Of a stretch of DNA of 64,000 nt, positions 53,926-63,602 are shown in pieces (the stretch's first letter is position 1; every line of letters begins with the position of its first letter). Source of the DNA: Acidithiobacillus marinus (GTDB lineage: Bacteria; Pseudomonadota; Gammaproteobacteria; Acidithiobacillales; Acidithiobacillaceae); assembly GCF_002847505.1 (NCBI RefSeq), contig NZ_MXAV01000017.1:1-64000 (forward strand). The letters run 5' to 3'. Made by a program: the position numbers and the translations under genes. The notes below the pieces were generated by a model. That model was not told the origin of the DNA, ran no database searches, and was given only the letters and a program-made list of their open reading frames with translations.

Positions 53926-54980
53926 GTGTGCATTTTCTCCTGTATGGATCGTGCGCTTTCCAGGAACAAATGGTTTTCACCGTCAGAAAGAGAGACCGGA
54001 TAGATGGCATCCCATCCTTTAGGGCTAATGATCACCGGAGCACCAATAGGTGCTTTTACATCAAGGAATTCCTTGTTTAAGGATACTTGAGCAGCAATAA
54101 CGGTATCTTTACCACTAAGCATCGATTTGATGAGATCCACAGTAGCGTTAGCCGTTGCAATATCTGTTTTTGTACCAGAAAACAAGGTGAGAAATGGACC
54201 CACCATGGTACGGATATCGGGTGGGAAAGTATCAAAAAGCTGGAAAGCTTCAGCCATACCGTTTTTTTGGGCGATTTTGATGACCTCATTACGCATAAGA
54301 CTTAAATTCGCTGGAAAATCCGTACTTCTGATGCTGCTACGAACCGTGCGAATGGCACGCCGGGTTTCATTGTCGGAGAAACCCTGAATGGTGACACCAC
54401 TCCATACAGGAACGATGCCGTCACCATGCTCACCTAAAACCATAGCATGAACGGCTTCACGCGACACATTTATAGACCGAGCTACCTCACGACGAAAGCG
54501 GAGGCTGTCCTGATATGCACCCATCCCAACAACTCTATGCCTGTTATAATGCTGCGAAAAAATTTCCACAATCAATTCGACTGGATTAGTCACAACAATA
54601 ACTACCTCGTGACCATGGCTATATTTTGCGAGTGCTTCGGCGTAGGGAATGGCGATTTGCTGGTTATAAAGTGCTAGTTCATCGCGACTTGGCGGCGGAG
54701 AATCAGGCGCATTATGGGCTTGAATGGTCGATCCGGCAGCCATGATAATAATATCTGCGACCACTTCTTCGGGATGAAATGCAATATCAATAATAGGGCA
54801 ACGTTCAGCAAAAGCATCTTTCAGATCCTGTCGAAAGCCATACAATGCCTGCCCGCTGGAGCCTTTATTTCGTCCGACTAATTGTAATCGATCAGTAGGT
54901 AAAAGAATTCGCTCCAATAATATGCGATTGGCAATATGTTTACCCGTACTGCCATTGGCGCCAATGATGGAAATATCCAT
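53913..54980 (-). CDS. Malate/lactate-dehydrogenase-like NAD-dependent oxidoreductase
   Basis: A 355-residue LDH/MDH-superfamily enzyme. The dinucleotide loop is IIGANGSTGKHIA (G-x-x-G-x-x-G, as in bacterial MDH rather than G-x-G-x-x-G). VVIVVTNPVELIVEIF, VVGMGAYQDSLRFRREVA with a substrate Arg, and MVLGEHGDGIVPVWSG with the catalytic His follow. It is longer than typical MDH (about 310-330). It sits between marC and an ACT gene in a TonB/arginine cluster instead of a central-metabolism operon, so its 2-hydroxy acid substrate may be unusual. Confidence 0.75.
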   Translation of the reverse strand: MDISIIGANGSTGKHIANRILLERILLPTDRLQLVGRNKGSSGQALYGFRQDLKDAFAERCPIIDIAFHPEEVVADIIIMAAGSTIQAHNAPDSPPPSRDELALYNQQIAIPYAEALAKYSHGHEVVIVVTNPVELIVEIFSQHYNRHRVVGMGAYQDSLRFRREVARSINVSREAVHAMVLGEHGDGIVPVWSGVTIQGFSDNETRRAIRTVRSSIRSTDFPANLSLMRNEVIKIAQKNGMAEAFQLFDTFPPDIRTMVGPFLTLFSGTKTDIATANATVDLIKSMLSGKDTVIAAQVSLNKEFLDVKAPIGAPVIISPKGWDAIYPVSLSDGENHLFLESARSIQEKMHTWKV

Positions 54981-54999
54981 GAATTAATAATCCTTTCCG

Positions 55000-55632
55000 T
55001 CAACTGAGCCCAGGTAGTAAACGAATCAAGCCCTGGCATATGAAACGTATGGCGATTGCTCCAAGAATGAGGCCAGCTATTTTCGTAATAATCTCAATAC
55101 CAATTTCTCCCAAAAAACGAGCAATATGATGAGCATTAGCCATGGCAATATAGGCTGCAAATGAGGCAATGATCACATCCACCAGAATCAATCCATAGCT
55201 CAAAGTTGAATGAGCAGTTTGACCATAAATAATCACTGTACCAATAGCGCCAGGGCCTGCAAGCAGCGGGATTCCCAAGGGGGTGACCAAGCGGCCACTG
55301 TTGTAGGGTTGTGAAGCTCCTTTGGCAAAAACCATGCTAATATTGTCTGTAGTTAACATTTGTATGGACATGAGCAAAAGCAGTAGCCCACCACTGACTT
55401 TAAATTCGGCAATACCAATGTAAAAATATGAAAGAATATCATTACCGAATAGGGTGCTTATGATCAGTACCAAAACCACAACCAAAGAAATATGTTTGGC
55501 TGTCGATTTTTGTTGTTCCTTGTTTTGGTCTTTGGTGAGCGCCACAAATATAGGAACAATACCAATGGGATCCATCAGCACAAACAAAGTCACTAATGTT
55601 TGTATAAATATTTCTATATTACTGGAGTTCAC
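55000..55632 (-). CDS. MarC-family integral membrane protein
   Basis: A 210-residue membrane protein with six hydrophobic segments, beginning IFIQTLVTLFVLMDPIGIVPIFVALTKD, the MarC family start, and containing VTPLGIPLLAGPGAIGTVIIYG. MarC/UPF0056 proteins have no firmly established substrate; the old link to multiple antibiotic resistance was withdrawn. It is 20 bp upstream of the dehydrogenase-like gene on the same strand. Confidence 0.88.
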   Translation of the reverse strand: MNSSNIEIFIQTLVTLFVLMDPIGIVPIFVALTKDQNKEQQKSTAKHISLVVVLVLIISTLFGNDILSYFYIGIAEFKVSGGLLLLLMSIQMLTTDNISMVFAKGASQPYNSGRLVTPLGIPLLAGPGAIGTVIIYGQTAHSTLSYGLILVDVIIASFAAYIAMANAHHIARFLGEIGIEIITKIAGLILGAIAIRFICQGLIRLLPGLS

Positions 55633-55654
55633 ATCTATATCTCGGGGTTTTGAG

Positions 55655-55686
55655 GACTAAAAGTTGACCCAGGTAAAACCTGGGCC
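55655..55686 (-). terminator. Terminator between the TonB-dependent receptor and marC
   Basis: On the minus strand GGCCCAGGT pairs with ACCTGGGTC around TTT and is followed by AACTTTT. It lies 24 bp after the receptor stop, so the receptor can be expressed separately from the marC-onward genes. Confidence 0.65.
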
Positions 55687-55709
55687 AAAGTCAATATTAG
55701 GATGCCGTA

Positions 55710-58172
55710 TTATGAGAAGCGTCCGGAAAGGCCTAACTCAATAAATCTCGGCATGCCGGGGTAGGCCTCGGCATAGGGGTTTCCAACCCCCGCAAAAGCA
55801 TATTCCTTGTACGACTGATAGTAGTGGAGGTAGTAGTGATTGTCCAAAAGATTGTCAATGTTCAAACTAACAGTCACTGACGATAAATGATCCTTGTGGA
55901 TAGGCACTTTATAACTGGCCTGTAGATTGGTAAGGAAATACGGAGCAAGCTTGACTCCGGGATTGGGTGTAGTTGCATCTTGCAACAGAGGATTCGATTC
56001 AGTCGGTGGAAGGTCATAAGTGGTTACTTGCGGCCCTGTGTACGACTCAATCAAAGCCGCGTGGAAGTTGTGCTGATGATAACCTACGCGCAACCCCGCC
56101 AGCCAGTTGGGCACAGAAGCGAGCGGGTCTCCTGCAAATACATAACCATATTGCCCTTCAAATGGGGTCACATTGGCCGAGAAACTGTTCATGTATTGGG
56201 CATTGGTGTAGGAAACATGGCCTGATACTGTCCACTCAGGGTTGATTTCATATTTACCGGCAAATTCCAAGCCCTTCATTTGCTCTTCACCTACATTGGC
56301 ATATTTCGATAAGCCAGTAAGGTAGTTGGTGTAAAACGAAAACATCCCATGCATATTTTGCAAGAAACCGTCAAAATTTAAATACAGATGTTTCCCCACA
56401 TAGCGCAAACCGGCTTCATAAGCGTTGACTGTTTCCGGTCCAGGTGCGAGCGTTGTGCTACCTGATGGACCTAAAAGATAATCAGCTACAGGTGCAAAAC
56501 GAGCCCCTTTACCATAACTCGCATAGGCAATCACATTGTGGGTAATATCATAGGACAAACCCAAATAGGGCAGGATTTCTTTGTCGTAGTTAGATAACGT
56601 ATAAGCATTTGGAGGAGAACCATAAAGGTTGGCCGGTACGTAATTGCTGGTGCTTACACCAGTCAGAGTTACCCCCGGTTCAATATGTAGCTTGTTATTG
56701 ATTAAGTTGATTTTATCGGAAACATAGCCACTATATACGGTGCGTTGCGATTTTCCGGAGGGGTCACCATATGAATTGTATCCGTAAATTTTTGGCATAT
56801 CGAGGCTGCCGTAGAAATAGGATCCCCCGCCCGGCCCTGCAGTCTGCTGAGCCACCAAACCACCGATAGTAATATCATTGTGGGGAAGGAATATATTGAT
56901 TTTTGGTGCGATCCCAATGGTATTAGATCCCCCATAATTGATCTGGGCGGCCTCACCTGCGGGATAGCTTCCGAAAACGGCCACAGGATCATAGGTATGA
57001 GGGATAACCCCTGGTGAAGCTGTAGTGGGAGCTAAAGCCCCATATCCAGAATATGGGTTATTGAAATTTACCTGATAGGGATAGTCCTTGGCAATGTATT
57101 TTGGATCAAGGTAGCCCGCTAAGTAACTATGTTTATGAATAAAAAATGCCTTAGCGCCAATGACTAGGTGACTATTAATGTAAGTGCTGTCCCCAAGAAT
57201 GGCAGTTAAATACTGGTTTCTTTGGAATGTACTGGACTCAGATAACGGGTAATTATAAAAAATACCGTATTTATCCAGCTGAGCGACTGCATTCGGTGCG
57301 CTGATCAGATAACCATGGGCGGTATTGTAAATGACAGTGCCAGTCACTTTAGATAGGCCGTAGTCGTAAGGCTTGATCGCGGTAAAGAGAAAATCCGTAT
57401 AACGCGCAGGTGTGTTTTGAATATAGCCGTCTGTCTGCGTCTGGCTCAAGCGTGTATATATCCGCAGCCCGTCTGTATCGGGAATTTTTCCAGTGCTCGC
57501 ATCAAAACCATAAGTATCTGTGGAAAAAGACCCAATTTTTGTGAATATATCCGCATAGCGTTTTTCGGGCGGTGTTTTGGTAGTGTAGGAAACGGTTCCG
57601 CCCACGGTCGCAAAACCACCACGATCAGGCGGGGCGACGCCAGGATAGACATGAATGCCCGATATCTGCCCGTTACTGATGATCGTACCAACATTATTAT
57701 TCAAATAGGCTCCCTGTCCTCCTGATAACAGGTCGGTCATGGGAATGCCATCCAGGGTTTGTGCCAGCTGGCTCATTCGCACACCACGAACCGTCAACAC
57801 TGGGGTACCAGGCCCAACATTCTGTTGGTATTCGTTCACTGAAGGTGTCTGTTTCAGAAGACTGTAGATGCTCTCTGCAGAACTTGCATGTTTGATTTGT
57901 GTCGGTCCAATAACAGACATTGCCGAAGCAATGTTGCGCTCACCCACTAGTAATCTTTGATATTTCTTTTTAATTTCCTTGAGCTTGATGATTTTATCAG
58001 GCTTTGCTGAACTGCTTATAGCAAGATTGTCAGTTGTGCTTGCGTAGGCTACGGTGCTTAGCGTGGGATAAAGAGCTATCATGGTTGCAACAAGTAGTAG
58101 TTTGCTGCCCTGCGGCATAAGCGGAACAGTCCGTTTGACTTTGTTATGAGGGTTGCTCGGGTTTGGATGCAT
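55710..58172 (-). CDS. TonB-dependent outer-membrane receptor
   Basis: An 820-residue receptor: a cationic N terminus and signal peptide to about residue 45, a plug domain (ERNIASAMSVIGPTQIKHASSAESIYSLLKQTPSV, LTVRGVRMSQLAQTLDGIPM, GGFATVGGTVSYTTKTPP) and a 22-strand barrel ending in the typical C-terminal aromatic strand FIELGLSGRFS. A loop rich in Tyr, Gly and Pro dominates the exterior. Family resemblance alone does not give the ligand. TonB, ExbB and ExbD are encoded downstream and an ABC importer divergently, suggesting one uptake route. GGAG precedes the ATG. Confidence 0.92.
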   Translation of the reverse strand: MHPNPSNPHNKVKRTVPLMPQGSKLLLVATMIALYPTLSTVAYASTTDNLAISSSAKPDKIIKLKEIKKKYQRLLVGERNIASAMSVIGPTQIKHASSAESIYSLLKQTPSVNEYQQNVGPGTPVLTVRGVRMSQLAQTLDGIPMTDLLSGGQGAYLNNNVGTIISNGQISGIHVYPGVAPPDRGGFATVGGTVSYTTKTPPEKRYADIFTKIGSFSTDTYGFDASTGKIPDTDGLRIYTRLSQTQTDGYIQNTPARYTDFLFTAIKPYDYGLSKVTGTVIYNTAHGYLISAPNAVAQLDKYGIFYNYPLSESSTFQRNQYLTAILGDSTYINSHLVIGAKAFFIHKHSYLAGYLDPKYIAKDYPYQVNFNNPYSGYGALAPTTASPGVIPHTYDPVAVFGSYPAGEAAQINYGGSNTIGIAPKINIFLPHNDITIGGLVAQQTAGPGGGSYFYGSLDMPKIYGYNSYGDPSGKSQRTVYSGYVSDKINLINNKLHIEPGVTLTGVSTSNYVPANLYGSPPNAYTLSNYDKEILPYLGLSYDITHNVIAYASYGKGARFAPVADYLLGPSGSTTLAPGPETVNAYEAGLRYVGKHLYLNFDGFLQNMHGMFSFYTNYLTGLSKYANVGEEQMKGLEFAGKYEINPEWTVSGHVSYTNAQYMNSFSANVTPFEGQYGYVFAGDPLASVPNWLAGLRVGYHQHNFHAALIESYTGPQVTTYDLPPTESNPLLQDATTPNPGVKLAPYFLTNLQASYKVPIHKDHLSSVTVSLNIDNLLDNHYYLHYYQSYKEYAFAGVGNPYAEAYPGMPRFIELGLSGRFS

Positions 58173-59070
58173 AGTTTTTCTCCAATGATTAAGAGTTTTC
58201 TAATGTTTATCCGTGAGCTGCGAAAAATTGCAGGCTGGATAACTTAGACGAACGAGTATAGCAACTGTTGTGCCAATACGACAATAGAGCTTGTTGATTT
58301 CAGCGAAAGTATTGCCTGACGATCCTTTTGAATGGGTAACCAAATGAAAAATCGAACAAAAAAATAATAAACTACAAACGATCTTTGAGCTATATAAGCT
58401 TTTTATGATCTTCCTAGTTGGGCTGTATAGGCTAAGCAGTGGTCTATCATGGTGCAATAAGCGGCAATACGCACTCAATTGGTGCGAGTGGGTTTGCCTG
58501 GATAGATATATCATTCCAGCCAGGAGGCTGAAATATAATATAAATAATATAAATCAATAAGATGTATTTTTTGCGAGGGTTTTGTTTGGCTGATGATCAG
58601 CTTGTCTTAACTAAATGGCATAGGACGCGCTGTGCGCGTTGCTTTGGTGTTGAGAAGGTTTATATTAAGCTTAATCTTCTGAAATATAAAAAAATATTAG
58701 AAAAAATCATGGTCTTTTGCTATGGCTGAAGCTCGATCGAGGCGCACTGCAGTGGTGCGACAACGAAATTTGGGGCAGAATACTTGTCTTGCACTTGGTT
58801 GGTAAGTAGGATTGCCTTGTTTTTAAAATCATATTTTGCGAGTAAGTAGCTTATCATCATGAAAGATTCGATACTCTATCTCTTTTCGACCAGCGCAATT
58901 GGATGGTTTTCAAAGGTATGAAAATTGCTTTGATTGCCAAAGTAGTGTGGAGAGAGTCTTCATTGAAAATTGTGGAATTCTACATCTATAAAATTTTTTT
59001 ATGATAATGGTAAGAGGGTCATGGTCTCCTTTATAAACGAGATACAGTTGTTGCAATCAGGAATGTTGAT
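58173..59070. other. AT-rich divergent intergenic region
   Basis: About 900 bp between the divergently transcribed receptor and ABC-importer genes, so it should hold both promoters and any shared operator. I see no convincing protein gene: a 104-codon minus-strand frame (58200-58514) and a 55-codon plus-strand frame (58562-58729) lack ribosome sites and domains. No clear Fur or ArgR operator stands out by eye. AT-rich tracts around 58530-58570 and 58660-58700 could be curved DNA. Confidence 0.5.
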
Positions 59071-60714
59071 GTGAAGCTTCTAAATCAAATATCGCTAATT
59101 TTTATTCTCACACTCATTATGGGCGTTGTCGCTCATGCAGATGATAGTTCTAAAATTCCAAATGGTGGTACTATTGTTACTGTGCCTGGTGTTGGCTTGG
59201 CTCCTCCTGCAGCGATGAATGGATTTAATCCGTTTTTAACTTCATCTGCCTACGACGCTGAGGCTGAAGCGTTAATGTACCAACCCTTGTTTTGGGTAAA
59301 TCGGGATTTTCAAATTAACTTCAAGTTGAGTATTGCTAAAAAGATTGTGGTTGGTCCACAACACCAAAGTTTTACCGTATATTTGCACAGACACTGGAAA
59401 TGGTCTGATGGAATTACGGTTACTACAGCTGATATAGCGTATACTTATCACATGCTGATGAAGCTCGGTCCGTTATATCCTGGTTGGGATAGTGGAGGTT
59501 TTCCGGACGATATCAAGTCTTTCAAGGTGTTGGGCCCTTTTTCTTTTCGTGTTGTTACCAAGCAAGCAGTTAATCCGCGCTGGTTTGAGTTGTCTGGATT
59601 GTCATATTTTAATCCTTATCCTGAACATAGTTGGAAATATTATTCTATTAAACAAATGAATGATAATATGACTAATGTAAAGTTTTACTCCGTAGTTGAT
59701 GGTCCTTTTCGTCTGCAAAGTTTTCATTCTGGCCGATATGCTAGTATGGTTCCTAATCAAGCTTTCAGTGGGCCGGATAAACCGCATATCAGCCGCTTGG
59801 TCTTCCGCTTCCTAAACTCCAATGCGAGCGTCTTCTTTGCGTTGAAAAGTGGTGCAATACAGTTGGGTAATTTGCCGGCGCCATTATATTCTGCTCGTAA
59901 TCAGTTAACCAATGATCACTTAACAGTTGTTGGCCCGATATGGGGATTTAATTATTTAGGATTCAACTTTTCTAATCCAAAAATTGCTTTTGTTAAGAAT
60001 CTGTTAGTCCGACAAGCTATGATGCATGCGGTTAATCAAGATTTAATGATTGATGTTATGGGTTATGGTTACGGTGCTCGCGCATATGGACTTGTGCCTG
60101 GTAATCCACCCGTTTATTTGTCTCCTGAAGCCAAGTCCCTACTGAGTCAAGGCGCTTATGATCCGAAACTGGCCGACAAGCTGCTGGATCAAGCGGGTTG
60201 GCATCGGGGACCTGACGGAATCCGTGAAAAAAATGGTCATAAAATGGCTTTCACCATGTATATGCCGCCCTCCATGGTTCGAGGACCAACCTTGTTGGCA
60301 ACCATGCTCGCTAAAGTCGGCATTCAGGTACGACTTAGAGAAATGCCTTTTAATGAAGTTTATGCGCAAATGGTTGATCCGCATAGTAAGAAGTGGCAAG
60401 CTGTTTATCTCGCTTGGTCACAAACCGGGTTTCCTACTGGCGGATCTATTTTCAAATGTGGCGGAGTTCAAAATAGTTATCATTATTGTAATCCTAAAAT
60501 GGATGCGCTTATGGCTAAAATTCGTGTGTCCCCAGGACTGAATGCGCTCTATAAATTTCAAAATTATTTTACCGAGCAGCAGCCGGTTATTGTGCTTCCG
60601 AATATGAAAATTTTTGTGATGGCCGCGAAAAACATCCATGGGATCAGTCGGGCCATTACTCCTGCTGGTGGTTTTAATCCTCAATATCTATGGGTAAGTC
60701 ATGCGAAATCATAG
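59071..60714 (+). CDS. Peptide/nickel-type ABC transporter substrate-binding protein
   Basis: A 547-residue periplasmic SBP of the DppA/OppA/NikA family (SBP_bac_5). It has a signal peptide ending VVAHA near residue 22, GFNPFLTSSAYDAEAEALMYQPLFW (family start), WSDGITVTTADIAYTYHML, a hinge YSVVDGPFRLQSF, FNYLGFNFSNP and RQAMMHAVNQDLMIDVMGYGYG. Start GTG 59071 has AGGA eight bases upstream. Ligand unknown; di/oligopeptides, nickel complexes and opine metallophores all use this family. Very AT-rich compared with the permease genes that follow, notable within one operon. Confidence 0.9.
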   Translation: MKLLNQISLIFILTLIMGVVAHADDSSKIPNGGTIVTVPGVGLAPPAAMNGFNPFLTSSAYDAEAEALMYQPLFWVNRDFQINFKLSIAKKIVVGPQHQSFTVYLHRHWKWSDGITVTTADIAYTYHMLMKLGPLYPGWDSGGFPDDIKSFKVLGPFSFRVVTKQAVNPRWFELSGLSYFNPYPEHSWKYYSIKQMNDNMTNVKFYSVVDGPFRLQSFHSGRYASMVPNQAFSGPDKPHISRLVFRFLNSNASVFFALKSGAIQLGNLPAPLYSARNQLTNDHLTVVGPIWGFNYLGFNFSNPKIAFVKNLLVRQAMMHAVNQDLMIDVMGYGYGARAYGLVPGNPPVYLSPEAKSLLSQGAYDPKLADKLLDQAGWHRGPDGIREKNGHKMAFTMYMPPSMVRGPTLLATMLAKVGIQVRLREMPFNEVYAQMVDPHSKKWQAVYLAWSQTGFPTGGSIFKCGGVQNSYHYCNPKMDALMAKIRVSPGLNALYKFQNYFTEQQPVIVLPNMKIFVMAAKNIHGISRAITPAGGFNPQYLWVSHAKS

Positions 60715-60753
60715 ACTGTTCCTAATCCTAAAAATATCCAGGAGTATTTTCTA

Positions 60754-61713
60754 ATGATGCGACGCATGATATTTAATCGGCTGCGGACCTCAATATTGTC
60801 TCTCATTCTGTTGGTGACTATCGTTTTTTTTCTGATTCACGCGACGCCGGGGGGGCCGGCATACAGCATTCTTGGAATGCATGCCACCCCTGATGCAGTA
60901 GCAGCCTTGAACAAGGAAATGGGTCTTGATCACCCCCTCTGGCAGCAGTATGCCATCTGGTGGGAGCACCTTTTCGAAGGAAATCTGGGGTACTCATTCA
61001 CACAGCATGCGTCTGTGGCCTCGCTGATGGGATCCTATCTGGCCAATTCCATCATTCTTTATGTGCTGGCGACGCTGGTTGCCATTTTCTTTTCCATTAT
61101 TATCGGTATGTTTCAAGGCTATTGGGCGGAGCGTACTCCGGGAGTGTTGATAGGTGCCGGTCAGATTATCGTTTATTCCATTCCGACATTTTTTATTGGC
61201 GTCATGCTGATTCTTTTTTTTGCTATTTATGTAAGCTGGTTTCCCCCCGGTGGTATTGGCGGCGACCAGAGTACTGGAGCACTGAATATCGGCAGTTACT
61301 TTCACCATATGGTTTTGCCTGCCATCACAATTGCCTTGCCGTTGACTGCCGGATTGTCCCGCTATTTCGGACATCAGGCCCGGAGTGAATATCGCTTGGA
61401 CTATGTACGTACGGCTTGGGCGAGAGGAATTCCGCCCCTGCGCATTGCCGTGAATCATGTGCTGCGCAATGCCATCCGTCCTCTCGTCACGGTGATCGGC
61501 ATGATGATTCCCGGTATTTTTGTCGGCGGGATTCTGACCGAGAGTGTGTTCAATTATCCCGGTCTGGGCTGGCTGTTATGGCGTTCGGCGCTGGAACAGG
61601 ATTATCCCACCCTTTCAGCTATCGTGCTGCTCATTGGCGTTCTGACGATACTCGGCAATCTGGCAGCAGATCTCACTAATAGTATTTTGGATGTACGGGT
61701 GCGTTATGAGTAG
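60754..61713 (+). CDS. Dpp/Opp-type ABC transporter permease (DppB-like)
   Basis: A 319-residue permease with six TM helices, starting with the DppB-type N-terminal helix (SLILLVTIVFFLIHATPGGP) and the following LGLDHPLWQQYAIWWEHLFEGNLGYSF. The EAA loop that contacts the ATPase is YVRTAWARGIPPLRIAVNHVLRNAIRPLVT. It shares eight bases with the next permease start. Confidence 0.92.
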   Translation: MMRRMIFNRLRTSILSLILLVTIVFFLIHATPGGPAYSILGMHATPDAVAALNKEMGLDHPLWQQYAIWWEHLFEGNLGYSFTQHASVASLMGSYLANSIILYVLATLVAIFFSIIIGMFQGYWAERTPGVLIGAGQIIVYSIPTFFIGVMLILFFAIYVSWFPPGGIGGDQSTGALNIGSYFHHMVLPAITIALPLTAGLSRYFGHQARSEYRLDYVRTAWARGIPPLRIAVNHVLRNAIRPLVTVIGMMIPGIFVGGILTESVFNYPGLGWLLWRSALEQDYPTLSAIVLLIGVLTILGNLAADLTNSILDVRVRYE

Positions 61714-62617
61714 TAGTCCAACGGATATGAATGTGAATAACAGCCTGGTAGCGCGCCCCATACCGGGCATGTTTACGCGAATTTGGACAGACTCGTTGCG
61801 TCACTGGGTGGGGCAGTTTAGTCATCCCATGACCTGGACCGGTCTGGGTTTGTTCGTTTTTTTGCTCTTGTTCTCTTGGGTAGGTCCGATACTATACCCC
61901 GCGAATCCCTTGGCCATCCATGCCAATCACTTATTGTTGGCCCCTTCCTGGCAATATCCTTTTGGCACCGATAATCTGGGAAGAAACATGCTCGCCCGGA
62001 TGATGGACGGTGGCAAAGCGACTTTGGAAGTCGGTTTGTTGGGCGCGGTAATTGCCATGTTTTTGGGAATTTTGTATGGCATGATCGCGGCCATGAGCCC
62101 GCGCTGGTTGGATAAAGTATTGATGCGTCTTCTGGATGCATTACTGGCCCTGCCAGGCATTGTCTTGATGATTTTTTTCGCGGCCATTATTCCGCTCAAC
62201 ACATTAAGCCTCATTTTGGTCCTGGGTTGTTTGTCCTGGCCGGGACTGGCCCGCATAGTACGCAATGAGGCCCTGGCCTATAAAGAAAGAGACTATGTGC
62301 TGGCCGCCCGGCAGTTTGGGGCGAGCACTTTGTATATCGCCCGCGTGCACTTGCTGCGTTCCATGTTGCCGATTCTGATTGTGAATGCCACCTTTATGGT
62401 GGCCGATCTGATCTTGGCACTTTCCGGATTGTCCTTTTTAGGGCTGGGGATACAGCCTCCCCACGCATCCTGGGGTGGTTTACTCAATGATGGACTGCAA
62501 CTGGTAATTATTGGTCCTTGGTGGCTTATCGTCTTTCCTGGAGTGGCTATTTTCCTGGCGATTGTGGCTATGAATGTGCTTGGTCAAGGACTGCTGGCAC
62601 GTTTGGAGGGGCGTTAA
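61706..62617 (+). CDS. Dpp/Opp-type ABC transporter permease (DppC-like)
   Basis: A 303-residue permease pairing with the previous one. It has a cytoplasmic N-terminal extension, a first TM near residue 45, the periplasmic PFGTDNLGRNMLARMMDGGK stretch typical of DppC, and the EAA loop DYVLAARQFGASTLYIARVHLLRSMLPILIV. ATG 61706 overlaps the upstream stop by eight bases and gives the normal family length. Confidence 0.92.
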   Translation: MSSSPTDMNVNNSLVARPIPGMFTRIWTDSLRHWVGQFSHPMTWTGLGLFVFLLLFSWVGPILYPANPLAIHANHLLLAPSWQYPFGTDNLGRNMLARMMDGGKATLEVGLLGAVIAMFLGILYGMIAAMSPRWLDKVLMRLLDALLALPGIVLMIFFAAIIPLNTLSLILVLGCLSWPGLARIVRNEALAYKERDYVLAARQFGASTLYIARVHLLRSMLPILIVNATFMVADLILALSGLSFLGLGIQPPHASWGGLLNDGLQLVIIGPWWLIVFPGVAIFLAIVAMNVLGQGLLARLEGR

Positions 62618-62618
62618 C

Positions 62619-63602
62619 ATGAAAGCAGGCGAATCTTCAGGTTTGCAGGTGCGTAATCTGAGCGTGACATTCGGACGTGGGCGTAAAGCTTTTCAGGTGA
62701 TTGAAGACCTCAGTTTTGATATAGCTGCGGGCGAAACCCTGGGATTGGTGGGGGAGTCAGGCTCTGGCAAATCCATGACTGCAGCGGCGCTGATGGGTTT
62801 GTTACCGTGGGGCGGACGCGTGAGCAGTGGTTCAGTCCGATTAGGCGAGACGGAAATGACGCGCTTATCTAACGCGGCCTTAAGGGCCGTCCGTGGTCGG
62901 GAAATCGGGATGATTTTTCAGAATCCTTTATCTTCGCTCAATCCGAGCCTCACGATTGTCCAGCAGATTGCCGAACCCTATTGTTTGTATTGCGGGGCAT
63001 CGATATCGGCTGCCCGTACTCACGCGTTGAAATTACTCAAAGAAGTCGGAGTTCCTGATGCCGAAAAGCGACTGGATGATTATCCCCATCAGTTTTCGGG
63101 GGGGATGCGGCAACGTGTGATGATTGCCATGGCCTTGGCCTGTAATCCGCGTTTGCTCATTGCCGATGAACCCACCACCGCCCTGGATGTGATCAATCAG
63201 GCCCAGATTTTGCGGCTCATCCAGCGCTTACAGAAAGAGCAAGGTATGGCCGTCATTTTTATCACCCATGACCTTTCTCTGGTAGCGGAGTATGCCCACA
63301 AGGTGATGGTACTTTATGCGGGGAAAACGGTTGAACAGGGTTCGGCAGAGGATTTTTTTCAGGCTCCCCGCCATCCTTATAGTCAGGCACTGTTAAACGC
63401 CATACCCCGACTCATGAGCGTGGGTAAGCGACTCACGGATATTGATGGACTACCGCCCCGTCCCCAGGAGTTTCCCCGGGGGTGTCGATTTGCGGAGCGT
63501 TGCCCGGCCATGACCCCCGAATGTTTGACAGCCTATCCAGAACGAACGGGTACGGATGCCCACCACTTTTTCTGTATCCATCCGGTGGGAGGTGCGGCAT
63601 GA
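62619..63602 (+). CDS. ABC transporter ATP-binding protein (DppD-like)
   Basis: A 327-residue ATPase. Walker A is [16 protein letters not shown], the Q loop [14 protein letters not shown], the signature [11 protein letters not shown], Walker [14 protein letters not shown] and the switch His in [16 protein letters not shown]-terminal oligopeptide-transporter tail with cysteines ([15 protein letters not shown] and FFCIHP), usual for DppD/OppD, is present and may bind an iron-sulfur or zinc centre. GGAGG precedes ATG 62619. The stop overlaps the next gene (ATGA). Confidence 0.93.
   Translation: MKAGESSGLQVRNLSVTFGRGRKAFQVIEDLSFDIAAGETLGLVGESGSGKSMTAAALMGLLPWGGRVSSGSVRLGETEMTRLSNAALRAVRGREIGMIFQNPLSSLNPSLTIVQQIAEPYCLYCGASISAARTHALKLLKEVGVPDAEKRLDDYPHQFSGGMRQRVMIAMALACNPRLLIADEPTTALDVINQAQILRLIQRLQKEQGMAVIFITHDLSLVAEYAHKVMVLYAGKTVEQGSAEDFFQAPRHPYSQALLNAIPRLMSVGKRLTDIDGLPPRPQEFPRGCRFAERCPAMTPECLTAYPERTGTDAHHFFCIHPVGGAA

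Noticed and set aside
58200-58514. A 104-codon minus-strand frame upstream of the receptor
   Set aside because: No ribosome site or domain; it occupies the expected promoter region of the receptor gene.
58562-58729. A 55-codon plus-strand frame with four cysteines
   Set aside because: Lacks a ribosome site, and AT-rich DNA gives such frames readily. Kept only as a note; conservation in a relative would revive it.
58990-59015. Fur-box-like stretch before the ABC importer (TGATAATGG)
   Set aside because: Only one half resembles the Fur repeat GATAAT; the second half is missing.
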